Assembly (NCBI GenBank): GCA_018873245.2
Contig: JAEMBT020000006.1
Span: 10,977,855-11,041,854 of the forward strand
Origin: Archegozetes longisetosus
Lineage: Eukaryota; Arthropoda; Arachnida; Sarcoptiformes; Trhypochthoniidae
Direction: 5' to 3'
DNA: 64,000 nucleotides
The position numbers were made by a program, and so were the translations under genes. Positions within the stretch are counted from its first letter, which is position 1, and each line of letters begins with the position of its first letter. The notes below the pieces were generated by a model. The model saw nothing but the letters and a program-made list of their open reading frames with translations, searched no databases and had not been told where the DNA came from. This document shows positions 13,501 to 26,067 of the stretch, one piece after another.

Positions 13501-15030
13501 GCTTTACACTGTATTTGTCGATTGTGTTTAACTCTCACTAATATTCGTTTCACAGTTAGGTTGACTTACGTGATGAAAGCATTTTGTTTTAATATGTTAG
13601 CATAAGAGTGGAAATGAAATTAAAGTAAATGTAGAGCACTTTTGGATGGCATGTCTCAGTTATGTGGCTATAAAAGCTGTTTTAGAATTTGGTGGAAATA
13701 ACTGCTGGAAACAAAATACGGAAAAAGGAATGCCAAAGCACTCCGAGCAGATCTGTAATGCACTTAAGATATGTCATTGTATTAGTGCTTACACTAAAAC
13801 AAAATCAGCAATTTTTACAACGATATATTCCTCTCCGGCCATATAAATGCATATACAGTCAAAGCCCTAAAGCCAATATATCCTGAGAGCCTCATAAATG
13901 CTCACAAAAGTTTTGCCAGATTTGGCCTGAACTTTTAAAATTAGTTTTCGTAATATTATAGTCTTATACTATAGCAGCTTAACTTATTTCTCTATATAAG
14001 TCACTCTGGTTGCTATTCAAATAAGTTCTCTTTTCAAATATATATTATTATGAGTGGTCTTATCTTTACGAGTCCGTCTTCAAATAAAACAAATCATTTT
14101 TTAGTGTTTATGTTGTAATTTCAGTCCAAATATATGAAATAAGCTTCTTTACTATGTTTTATGCTAAACTCTACTCCACTCCTTTTCTTCAGTAGAAACA
14201 TATTTCATAACAATGACAAAAGGATCTAATGTATAAACCTCGTCTATCAAATTCTATGCTTTGTGAATCCTTTCACTACACAAAACAATTTAGTTCTTTT
14301 ATATTCTATTTTTGAATCATAAACTCAATTCATAATTAAAAGATTGATTTGAAAAATGAGTAGATTCTCAATCATTCTGAGATGTTCAGTATAATTGTGT
14401 TTGTTGGCTAGATATTAATTTTGTTTTGAAAGTCATAGGAATACAACGAGATTACAATGCACGGAAAAGGCATCTAGAAAATTATTTCATCAAATTTAAG
14501 TAATAGGTTTTGCGATATAAAATCCCAAACGGGTGATTTTTTGGTGAAAGCAATTTTTATGGCTAGATTATAAGTGGTTTTTACTGTCTTTCACTCACTT
14601 TATTTTATTTTATAAGTTTAAAATCAATTCAAATGAACTCATTTGCATGTAATCGAAATTTGACATCACATTTAAAATTAATTTATGTACAGATAAACAT
14701 TTGAATTGAGTACTGGACTGAAAGTTATTTTATCTGATTCAAGTCTATAATAATGACAATTTATTGAATCCATTTGAAAATTAACTTAAGCTCAAAATTA
14801 GTTTTAATCAGTGTTAAAATGAAAAGCTTTTTAAATAACAAATAAAATGCAAAATAAGACATAAATACTATAATAAACTTAACTTTTAGTAAGCAATTAA
14901 CGAACTTTTGCTTTAAATAATAACTACAGACGAATAATGAACCAAACTTTAAATAAAGTTCAAATGAATTGACAGAAAATCAGTCTTATATAGTAGACAA
15001 ATAGAACTAAACCTACAACTAAATCAATTA

Positions 15031-15465
15031 TTATTCTGATTGGGAATGACCATCAATCTGAGCGCTATCAGCATTAGGATCAACATCGAACACATTACTA
15101 ACACTTTTGAGTTGATCCATAAAAACTTTACTTTGATTTTGAATTTTATCTTTGAGAGCAAGTGATTCTTCAATCAATTGGTCCAATTCCTTAATGAAAT
15201 TCTCCTCGTAATCACTCGAATTCTTTATCCAATCCACTGAATTCTTGATAAGAGTTTCCAAATTGTCGATAATTTCGAAGAAATTGGATTTTTGTTCGTC
15301 GTTTAGATTGATTTGGTTGTGATTATGATCGCTATTGTTATCAGTATTTAGCGCTTCAATTGAATCCGAATTAATATTGTTATCGATTGATTTCTCAATC
15401 TTTTCGTTTTCATCTTCTTTCTCATTAATCATTTGTTTCATTTTATCCGATACTTTGTTTTCCAT
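15031..15465 (-). CDS. Small acidic hypothetical protein with coiled-coil-like C-terminal half
   Basis: Uninterrupted 144-codon ORF from the first ATG at 15465. The frame is open a little further upstream, but only through a TTG codon, and a possible splice acceptor (GATTATTAG) lies just upstream, so a 5' exon cannot be excluded. The protein is acidic and low-complexity (Asn, Asp, Glu, Ser) over residues ~10-70. Residues ~75-135 are predicted by eye to be helical with heptad-like leucine/isoleucine spacing (EIIDNLETLIKNSVDWI, LDQLIEESLALKDKIQNQ). I do not recognise the family. Codon composition is less AT-biased than the flanks and the ORF is longer than nearby chance frames, which favours a real gene. 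It is isolated in a gene-poor block. Confidence 0.6.
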   Translation of the reverse strand: MENKVSDKMKQMINEKEDENEKIEKSIDNNINSDSIEALNTDNNSDHNHNQINLNDEQKSNFFEIIDNLETLIKNSVDWIKNSSDYEENFIKELDQLIEESLALKDKIQNQSKVFMDQLKSVSNVFDVDPNADSAQIDGHSQSE

Positions 15466-17900
15466 TTTTGACCAAATACTAATAATCAAACTATTCTATT
15501 ATTAATAATAATTAAATGATTACTTAATAAGACTTAGTTATCATTACTTTTAACTTTAATATTTAGCGCTTTATTCACAAAATCAGTTCTATTATTTACA
15601 AATAGAAGTCTTAACTGTGATCGTGTATTAATTCGTGTCATTTTTCCGAATTTTACAAACAGTATTAATGACTGCATTGAGTGGAAATCAAATATTTATT
15701 CTGTTCAGACCTCTAATCAATTTATGTTTTTAGTGCAGTTCTCTTCTGTTCAAATAAGTCCGAACGAAGAATCTATAAAAACGTTCACTTAGACCAAAGA
15801 GTATCCAACTATTCATAAGATAGTCGAAATCTAGAGCTTATCATCTTAACTGGTTCTTTAGATATGGGTTTACTAAGACCAATCTTTCGTTGAAAAATTG
15901 TGAAATAGCAATTTTGAAATTGACAATTTGGAATTTGACTTGACCACCACTTCTCTTCGCAAGTAGTTTGAAATTTTCACAACAGACATATCATATGCTA
16001 AATTATAACGGAATTAAGAATTCAAAAAATTTTATCTACAAATTCCAGAGTCTTTGAAGATTTAGAAAAATTATTAAGAAGAATAAAACTTTGTGGAAAA
16101 GTGGTCAACCACTGACTGGACAAATTTAGGACAATTGATCTCCCTATTGACTTGATTTTGAGAATTGATCAAAATTAGCATTTTTGTTCGAGTGATGCGT
16201 TCGTATTTCACCAAAACTATTTATAGGTAGATATATATCTGCCATAAAAAATTCAAACTGTTTGAGAGGGGAACAGAGGTCAAACCGAGCTTTGAAAATT
16301 CCTATTTTTCAACTTCTTTAGTGAGAGAGTATTTTCAGAGATTCATGTCTGAAAACTTGATTAAAATAATAAACCCTAGCTTTGATTATACTATGTATAG
16401 TTGGATACGCTTTAATCCAGTAAAATTCTTGAAAAACTTTTTATCGTCTGACTTGTTTTTAAACTGAACGTTAAATTGATTAATTTAAAGGTGGATTACA
16501 TTGACTTTTCTATAAGTATACTACCTAAAACGTTAGAACTAAAATATCATTAAGCAGACAACGGATGAGTTATTATTTGATTAATTATTTAATTTTTATT
16601 AAATTTTAAGATGATTCATAAACAGTCCCAGTATTGAAACCGTTAGAGTGCGAAACCAATTTTAATGCATTTATTGAAAGAGCAAATAATTGTCCAAAGA
16701 TACTTTATTATTTTAATGATTTAACTGAAAACTAGCGTCACAAAGAGTAAGTTTATCATAAATTTATAATAAATTAATATTTTCAATGAATCTATTTCCA
16801 AAATTTCCCAATTTTTAAAATTATTCTTAACAAATATTGAACCATTTTTTGCTACTAAAAGAACTCCGTTTAAGTAAGAAATACTCTAATAAACACAAAA
16901 CAGTAAAAATAAATTGTCGGCTAATATTCTTGCCTTCAAACTGAAAGATTAGGTCTCAAGTCTCAAGTCTCTGGGTGAAAATTTTTACATATGAAAATCT
17001 CAATTAATTTGTTCAATCAACTATTTCGCATATTGTGTTTATTAGTGATAAAAATAGCATTGGCTAAGTTTTCAACGCTAAATTACTGTTAATTTAATTA
17101 AGACTAACAGTTCGTTTGAATCAATTTATTCGCTTCCAATATAAATATTAATAAGTTTAAGAATGCTAACTAAGACCTATTATTCAATTAGATTTGATAA
17201 AGTATATGCTCTCAATTTAACCGTAAAATGTGAACAATTGTTAATAAATTGTATTCTAATCAATTCTTAGTGTTTTCATCTGTAAAAATTTTCATCAAAT
17301 TGTTATTGACGATTGCCAAGCAATTTGATAGAGACGTGATTTTATAACATTCTATAAAGCAATCAAATAAATAGATATTTGAAAATGATCATAAATCTAA
17401 GTATATTTACTAAAACTCACGCAATTATAAGAAAATTGAGTCATTTGAATTTTTTGCAGCATAAGCTTTTATGCTTTATTTGAATGATGTCCACATTGAC
17501 TATTAGTGGCCACTTTTCTCGATTTTATTTGCTTTTTCTGAATTGTATTTTCTCTGCATAAGCATTACTATGAAAGTAATACAATTTTATTCATATGTTA
17601 GACTTGCTTGTGTCAACTTCTATCGTATTACATTATTTCAGTCAATATAACCCAATATTTTATAACTTGAATTACTCTGAATGACTCAATATGAGATCTA
17701 AATCTGTTTTTGAAATATCTATATTGAAATAATGAGAAATCATAAATATTCATATGTAATCGTACAGTAAACACGATTAAAGTTCAATATATGATCATTA
17801 TTTTACTAAATTACTTGAAAATGCTATTTATTAAAAAACAATTCAAGTTCTAACTAATTCTCTAATCATGAATTGAGATATGAAAAGTTATTTTCTAATC

Positions 17901-18023
17901 TAGTGGTTTTCAAATTTTTCGAGTAGTGGTCCACTTGCACCAACTGATCGCATGCAATCTAACGTTAAATTTTCAGACTTTGCAGCCCACTAGCGGTCGT
18001 AAAAAGCAGTTTGAGAACCACTG
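17901..18023. mobile_element. Non-autonomous hAT-type MITE, 123 bp, with 8-bp target duplication
   Basis: The ends TAGTGGTTTTCAAA and TTTGAGAACCACTG are a 14-bp inverted repeat with two mismatches, and match the CAGTGGTTCTCAAA-type termini known from animal hAT (Charlie-like) elements. The element is flanked on both sides by the identical 8-mer TTCTAATC (17893-17900 and 18024-18031), the target-duplication length diagnostic of hAT insertion. There is no coding capacity, so mobilisation needed a transposase from elsewhere. Confidence 0.9.
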
Positions 18024-18569
18024 TTCTAATCCATCATTTTTATGGTTATGATCAATTAGAAAACATACAAAGAAAAGATTTTTATTAATCAAAAGGAAAC
18101 CACTTATAAATGAATTGACAGAAACAAAGATTACTGTAAGCTTCAAGAATGAAGCTTTATTCACTGTTATCGATTGAGAGAAACTTGAAAGAAGAGATGA
18201 GTTTTGAGTGAAATTTATAGGAATGCAAAAATAATTGAAAAACTTAGACAACTGCTTCTCTATATGGTTGAGCGACACTATAAACAATCAAAACGACAAT
18301 AAAACATGCTTTCACTTGAAAAGCAAATTTCGGATTCTCATTCTCTGATTTGGAGAATAGAAATAAGAGCTTCATATCATCACATTCTTTATTCAGCGAT
18401 AATTAAAGTGTAGTGAGTGTGTCCTACATTGAATGAGTTATTAATCTTGGATAGCAACTAGAGTTATTTGGTTGTTTTCCATTTTGCCATAATAAATAGA
18501 AAGTGAACAGAATTTTCTTACGCTCTACGTAGATAGGAAAGCTAATTACAAATAAATCTAGCAACAGAG

Positions 18570-18640
18570 TCATAAGCATCATACGGAGCCTAGCATAGCA
18601 ACGATGTTTTTCTGGTTGCTATCGAGGACCATTGCTTTGC
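18570..18640. repeat. Repeat family H2 (ATAGCAAC...GTTGCTAT), copy 1
   Basis: ATAGCAAC (18595-18602) and GTTGCTAT (18615-18622) form an 8-bp stem with a 12-nt T-rich loop. The surrounding sequence resembles copies near 38.5 kb and 56.6-56.75 kb. Confidence 0.6.
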
Positions 18641-20704
18641 CGGATGTACAGTATAGTATTATTTGTGAGAACATATACAAGATGTAGGACTTATAGTCCT
18701 CCTCATACAATCTAGACTTTTATCCGGCATGTCATAAACACTTGAAGTGGGGCTTAATAATAGTTATGAATTTCAAATATTTTATGAATCATAGGCTTTA
18801 CTATTGCTCTCGAAATACCGCTCGAATGTATATATTCTCAGTACACATCCTGTGAATAATCCGCTCAAATGAGAATAGAAATAATGCCATATTAGATGAT
18901 GGGCTATGAAGGAGAACAGACAAAATGAGAAGTAGGAGATGAGCGAAAAGAGCGAAAAGAGCAAAAGGACAGAGGGAAAGATGGGATGAAAAATTGGAGG
19001 TAATATAATGTTTGTTATGTCGCGAAAGGAAACTGTTGAAAAAATGATTTATAGCAGTCAAATGACATAATGTGGTTCATAGTTGGAGAGGCAATGAGTC
19101 GTTCATATTATTTGAGTCGCTTTACTTCTAGTTGCAACTCTAATCTAACTTATATTCTCTTCTCTACTCTAATGGTGTAGTTTTACTCTTAGTCATTCTA
19201 CCGATTGTAAAGAAATATATAAATGAATCGATGCCAAAACTATGCTACAACGTTGGGCACAGTAAATCAATGTGAATCATGCAAGTGTTATGAGTCTATG
19301 TCTGATACCATCGTCATCGAAGAGCTGTCTTCGGTTGATCTGAAGCCTTGATTATGAGCAAACACTGGTAATGACTGGTGAATATCGCAACTGATTCGTA
19401 AATATCTGGCGTAAGCTGCGCAAAATTAACTTTTAGCTGATCTCTGCAAATGGCAATTAAGAAAAAAGTTCTCGTCAAACTTGGCTTCATTACTGCAGCA
19501 CTAAAAGCTAAACAAGAAAACAGTAGCAGAGCTTATATTATGCAATATAAATGTTCAATTGATGCCATCCCTTAACTCACCGGTCGATCGAAACTGGAGA
19601 ACGTGTGCCAAAGTTAAAGTTAATTATGTGTTGCAGTTAATTAAGAGAAATGAAACCAAACACTCGAATTAAAGCAATATATGCTAATGAACTAAACCGA
19701 ACTTCTCGTGAGATTTTCCAATTATAATGTCAGTCATACTTCTTTATTTTATTGGACAATATAATAGTCAAAAGCATTTTCCCTCAACTTGTCGTTTGAA
19801 ATGATTAAGAAAAATTTAAATATCTCTAAATAAACTCAACTTATTATTGCTGTTTTGCGTTTTTGAAGATACTTATACTGTTATTATTGCTATTAATAGC
19901 TGTTATAGCTTTGCATAAAAACACTAGGCTTTCAGCAATGTCTCATTCTTTACGTGACAAGTGTTCACTTAATTTATTAGGCTTAATAAATTGAGTGTCG
20001 AAAAACTGCCATCAAAGATATGAGTAAACAAAAGTGCTTTAAATAATATATGTTTGTTTCAATGAAAACTTAATTCAGTTACTTTCTCGACTCGCAGTCG
20101 TCTTAGAATAAGAGTAATAAAAACTAAGTCAAGGGACAGAGGGATAAGTTTAATAGTGAGAACTAATGTCAATATATTTATAACTGAATCACTTTGTGTT
20201 ACTTTCTATTTACTGTAACAATAATATCAGACAATAGGGGTCTGTAGGCCTTATTAGGACCGATTTGATTAGCGTTCAATTCTGTCACGACTGTGATGGT
20301 GAGTAGGGAAACGGACACCGAGTGATAGCACTCACGGGAACACTTAGAGTCAGTCTGCGGAGCCATTGTTCTTAGTAGTGACATTCATTTTCATGTTAAA
20401 CCAATATATGGAAGAAGAGGGAGAATAAGACACGAAACACAATAGACTGATTTATGATTCTTTGCACGTGCAAAGAGAATATTCGCACAAAGACTAGGCC
20501 AATATTGATATAAGGCTGACAAATATTATTAGTAATGCCTAGAATGTGATGTGCTCTGAATCATACAATACTGTCATTAATGTGTCGAAACAGGCAATGA
20601 TTTCTCAAGTATAACTACATTCCTTTCTTTTACGACTATATGACTACTGGTTTCACTTTATTGCGACCTTTCTTTTGAAGTTGATTTTTGTTAACACCGA
20701 GCAG

Positions 20705-20772
20705 CAGAAGTGCCATAAAGTTCTATTTTCAATCCAATTAATATTAGAGATATGACTTTATGACCAATTGGT
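20705..20772. repeat. Hairpin repeat family H1, copy C
   Basis: Left arm AAGTGCCATAAAGTTCTATT and right arm TTAGAGATATGACTTTATGA pair imperfectly; they match the same arm consensus as the other H1 copies. Confidence 0.65.
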
Positions 20773-22130
20773 ATCGACTACGCAATGAATGGCTATCGAA
20801 TGAATCTAACGATTATATTTAGATCCAACATGATTTATGAGATGTATTCTTTAATGGAATATTCTTTAATGGAATGTTCACTAAAACCCTACTCATGTTT
20901 GAAAACATTATTATTTTCTCTTAACTGTCATACCGTATAAGTTGTGCTCACTCTCTAATAGTAAGCTATTCTTAATTAATCAAATTATTTCAAGTCTCAA
21001 TTCAGACAAATGTCATAAAATCTCGTTAGTTGCCAACATTTAAGACATTTGATGGCAATTAGTGGGGAGTGAATGGTCTCAATAGCGACGAAGCAGAAGT
21101 GGAGAAATAGAAGAATTAGTTAAGTTGAAGTAATATTTTAGAAGCAGAAAGAGTTATATATTAGCTCATTAGTTGACGATTATTATGGTCTAGAACTACA
21201 AACGGTCGACTGAATCATGTAGAGATACAAATTTCTCATTTTCTTCCTATCATATAAGACATCAGAATCAGTATGACTTATATAAGACACCAGATTCAGT
21301 GTGGCTTCAGCACCAGTAGGTGGGCCTCCATATAACACATATATTTTTGTTGGTCAACCACTCTCTGGATTTGTTGTGTACTTCATCTTCACCCAGCAGA
21401 AGACATGCACGGATTGCCAGATTTTTATTGCCATTTCTGGTTGCAATACTTCTGGGAAATGATCACTCATTCCTTTTTAGAAGTTATTCCATAGACTCCA
21501 AAAAAGGAAACCCGAAATACATAACTTGTTCTCTTTTTTCAAACTCTCTTCACTTCCCTTTTGATTGGCTCAAATCTAATGCAGTGGTTCTCATAGTAGT
21601 TGATGAGAGTGTAATGCCAGAAATTAAGTATAGCTTTGATTTGAGTCAAATGAGGTGAAGATCTTGCTAACAATCCGAATAATGCTTTGATTAAAAGTAA
21701 AGCAATGCTTTTGCCATCAAATCGAATAACTTATTTGTCTGACTAACACAAGCCTGCAATACAACGATAAGCCGAAAGCGTCGCTTAATATTGACTGATT
21801 ACCAATTGTTATGCACATTGCTTTGCATCTGAACAAGTCATGGCATGTCACGGATGATCAATCATATACTCTATTACTCTTCACACCAGAAAAATACGAT
21901 TGAAAACTATTTTCACTTTTTTTCTATCTTGTAAATGCTATCTGTGAACAAACTTTTTGTTTAATAGTTTGTTAAAAACTTTTAGCGCTAAATTAAATTT
22001 CGCTTAAAAGCCTTTTTAGCAGCTCAATTGAAAATTTCATTTCAGAACTTTTAAATAAAAAGTACAAATATTGAGAGAACGAATGAATAATCGGTGAAAG
22101 AGCATTGTATGGCATAGAGTAGAGTGACTC

Positions 22131-22133
<3 letters not shown>

Positions 22134-22165
<32 letters not shown>
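22134..22165. repeat. (AG)n microsatellite
   Basis: About 16 AG/GA dinucleotides without interruption. Confidence 0.95.
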
Positions 22166-22167
<2 letters not shown>

Positions 22168-25100
22168 CGAAGACTAAGAGTAGAGCTCTTCTCAAATTCA
22201 CGAGTCAGTGGCAGCAAGTCAGTTGTGTATTGACTGGAAAGTGGAAGTGATTTTCAATAAACTTAGTCTACAATACAAATTTCACGGTTAAACTATTCAA
22301 TCTTCTGGAGAGTTTTGAAAATAACGTGGTATTTACCTCTTAGGTAGAAATGCTTATACCATTTGTAAGTTCACTCACGTGTATATAAAGCATCGAAAAA
22401 AATGCATTCTGTATAATTACGAACAGAAAAACATGATATCTTTCTAAACTTTTATAAAGTCTAAAGTTTTCAACATTTAAAATAGTTGCGCATCAATTTT
22501 TATTGATCGCAGATTCCCAAATAACCGATTAGTAAGTGATACATATTTTATTCAAATGTGTTTTATGTTTTGAGAAATTATACTCAAGAGTTTATGCCAT
22601 TAGGTTTGACTGCTGACATGAACGAAGCGCATCAACAAGTACGGTTTTGAATGATTCAAATTCTCAGTTTTGCATATTTATTCAGTTATTAATTTGATGA
22701 TAAATCACTTCTCGCCCAAACCAATGTTAGAATGAGTTACTCTAAAGTGCATCTTTTTTCAAACTTGAATTATTAAAGATGCTGCTCAAGCTAAAAATTG
22801 ACAGCATTTGCATTTTTCTCTTTTTCTTCTCAGTCATAATATTGATTGAAGTTTTGGTCATACGAAACTTGTATCGAATTCAACGACAAAATGGACTGGG
22901 GGATTACCAATTGGACAAGATTGCTACTTATGTTACACACTTTGCGTGTTATCTTCTATGATGACTCAGTCTAATGGAAATTAAATTATATTGAGCTTCA
23001 ATCTTACATATACTCATTAAGTTTTAAGGACTAATTTATTTATGCAACTCTTTTAAATATATGGTTTGATGAGATAGTGCATTTGAAATTATTTAATAAC
23101 TTGAAACGCAGTCCAACTGGATAGTTCGGTCTAAAAGCCTTAAAGTAAAACGCTTGCTATGTAATTATTTGAAATTGAACAGACAACTCAATAAAGTTTG
23201 CATTGATATGAAAAGCAGATACGCAACAAATCATTAGATAATACGAAGTTTGAATGTGAAAAAGAAATAAAAACCAATTTGACTGAAAGATATGAAAGTT
23301 TAAAGCAAAATATTAAAATAGAGCTTAAGAGGAGAGTAGAAATAGGATAAGAGCAGTAAACAGTTATTTATCTGATAATGACAAGCATTGGATGTAAGCT
23401 GGGAAGCAATATCAATAAAGAGAGATAAATGTATTGCAATATTTACATTGGAATACTTTGCCGTTTACTTTTATGAGTAGTTTTGTTGGCATACTCTTAA
23501 CTATAGAATGTGATGCTATATTCCACGCTATTACTCGATACTATTATTCAATACATAACATTAGTATTGCTCTAATCAGAAAAACAAATCTCATAAAATC
23601 GACCCTTTTCACATTAAGTTTCTTAGTAATAATTTCTTTCAATGCCATCAAATTCTATCATGACTTGCATGCTCTCGAGTGCCCGATAGCCTCCACTATA
23701 CCTTTCAGTGTTTACATTAGAATTACAATCACTTTTCTTAGGACATTACTGCTTTATATAGAAAATTCTTAAATATACAGAGCAAATACGATTGTTTCAA
23801 CTAAATTCAAGTTTCATTTTCTGGTCTAAAGATTTTAAAAACTAAATTAAAGTGAAATCTTTCTTGTTTAGTCGACAAACTGAGCAAAAGTTTGAAAAGT
23901 CTAATGAAAGTTTAAAACTTAAATAAATGGCGAGATAAATCCAATTCGACCAAACAATGATGTGGTCATATTTAGTAGAATTGGAGAAAGAGGTTGAGGC
24001 ACAGCTGCAGCACTTCTTGTAACTACCGTTGAGATTGAATGGAAAAATTCAGGTAGAATTTCATTAGTGGTCAATGCAATTGGAATCTATGGTCAGTTAT
24101 TATACTCTCGGGAGCAACTATTCAACGTTGAACTGAGGCCAACAACAAAAACAGGAATACTTTGCAATTGAGGCAATGGCTCAATATATCATGACTGCCA
24201 GAGCAATAGCGCTTCTAATACATAGTCTCTTACTATAATTGTAACTTTTTCTTCAATTTGATCCCAAGTGAATACAATTGACAATAACATAAATGTGTTT
24301 GTGTGAAAATAGCTGTTAAAAGTTAGGTTTTGTCTGCTTATTCTTCTATACCTTCTCTTATTGCAATCAAACTAAATTATTGAACTCTACTATGAGTTAG
24401 TGAACATTTGGCTTATTTCATTCGCAAAATTAGCCGTTTATGTCATATATTTGATAGCAAACAATAAGATAGAAATATGAATTCTGCGTATGTTTCTGTG
24501 TAACTAAGTTATAAAAATGCTTTTTATGTAATTTTAATATTATTAATAGAGAAGCCAAACAATGAGTCAAATGTGTTATTTGAAAAGACTTTCTTTTACT
24601 CTTTTGTCATTTTTATTATTGAATTAACGCTAAAATAAATATTACATTAGGGGAAAGTGCATTTACTTAATTGCTTACAAAAGCTCATATGTTTGGATTG
24701 TTATCATTGCTTTCATTCTTACTTCTAACATGTACTTCGATTGTCAGACCAAAACTCATTTTAAAACAGGTACAATTTCGCAATCGATTCACTTATGCAT
24801 GTTTCCACCACCATTTAATTCACTTAAAGTTGAGCAACTGTTCGATATGTCCATAATCAATCATATCCGAAAATAAAACCACCAAATTGTTCTAAATATA
24901 AGGCATAATATTTTCTATCGCTCGCGGAGTTTCCAGATGTAAAGTTTAGAATTAGAGTTTCTGCAAAATAGATTCGTATCTAGCATTGAAACTAATTATC
25001 TTGTTTCAAAAGCTTTAAGTTGATCAATATCTAGGTAGTCAAAATGTTTCGAGTCCAATGTCAAATAGTTGTTTATGTATTAATTTAACTTCAGAGCTAA

Positions 25101-25234
25101 AGTTAACTCAACTTCATATTTCATAATAATGTTACGTCAATGGTTTGTCAAAACTCATTTTTCATATTCAAAAATAAAAATTTAATATTTTGCAAAAGAA
25201 ATATAATTTTTTTCCAATTCACATCTTTTATAAC

Positions 25235-25514
25235 CAGTGGCGAAACCGGTAGGTCTAATGCTGTACAGTGCCCTCAACTCGAATCTCGCTAACTTGACAG
25301 AAAAAATTAGTTTGTTCAATTGAAAATCTTCTTTAAATTATAATAATTACTATAAAATTGTATAAAAACAGATTACAATTTAAGTTTAAAATGATTAAAA
25401 GATAGAAAGTAGTCTAGGAATTAAGCACTGAATCAAGTTGAATATGGTCTGTGCCCCACTCAACATTGTTGAACGTTGTGCACGGACACTAAGAATTTAG
25501 TGGCTTGGCCAATG
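25235..25514. mobile_element. Non-autonomous hAT-type element, 280 bp, with 8-bp target duplication
   Basis: Bounded by the identical 8-mer TTTATAAC at 25227-25234 and 25515-25522. The left end CAGTGGCGAAACC and the reverse complement of the right end (CATTGGCCAAGCC) agree at 10 of the first 13 positions, in keeping with CAGTGGCG-type hAT termini. The interior includes GCTAACTTGACAGAAAAA, shared with a decayed copy starting near 31.2 kb. It has no open reading frame of note. Confidence 0.85.
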
Positions 25515-25945
25515 TTTATAACCAAGAATTTAGTTGTGCCAAATGTGTTTGGTTAACTTGATCACTAAACTCTAATATCCTATAAGGCTGAAACAACAAT
25601 ATTGTCTACAAATTTAAAGTTTTTATTCTTTTAAAAAGTTTAACGCAATCATTTATCACAAGTACATCGATTACTGTTAGAACGATTTCTATAGATTTAG
25701 ATAGGATTTAAGCATTATTTGTTCTTTGGAATTCATTTTAACGATAAGGAAATAAATAAAATTTGTTACACAAGAATGCATTAACGAAAAAATTGAGCAA
25801 AAACAGAAAAACCATAGAGAATATGATGTAATGCAGTAAATGAAAGCAAAGGCCCACAAAACTAGATTACTTTAAGTTTAGCAATTGAATCAATATTGAG
25901 AGTAATAAGCTTGTACGTACTGACGGTGTGATACTAGTGCGCTTC

Positions 25946-26067
25946 ATCTTACTAGTAGTAACTGATAAGAATCAGTGTCCAACGTATCAAATCGACATTT
26001 TAGATTGCGATCCAATTTTTTCGATCATACTTTGGACACGCATTCTTATCATATTGAGGAGTAAGAT
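25946..26067. repeat. Fold-back (inverted repeat) element with ~48-nt arms
   Basis: The left arm 25946-25994 and right arm 26021-26067 are inverted copies sharing exact blocks ATCTTACT, GATAAGAAT and GTGTCCAA, with roughly three quarters of positions paired, around a ~26-nt loop. It could be the core of a MITE or a transcribed hairpin. No second copy was found in the window. Confidence 0.75.

Larger units (their letters stand above)
1..15030. other. Gene-poor AT-rich block (left part)
   Basis: About 15 kb in which I found no recognisable protein family on either strand. Open frames here are short (at most 129 codons), show no domain motif and are of the size expected by chance in AT-rich DNA. 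The block holds three CT/AG microsatellites, three short tandem repeats near 1-2 kb, one MITE copy near 6.6 kb and a second near 13.3 kb, and two hairpin repeats near 11.3 and 11.9 kb, all listed separately. It may be intergenic or a long intron of a gene outside the window; the sequence does not decide this. Confidence 0.6.

Noticed and set aside
21580..21600. GCAGTGGTTCTCA considered as another hAT terminus
   Set aside because: No inverted partner or duplicated flank nearby.
23434..23772. 112-codon hydrophobic frame that looks like a membrane receptor fragment
   Set aside because: Ile/Leu/Phe richness follows from AT-rich codons; no receptor motif and no flanking exons could be found.
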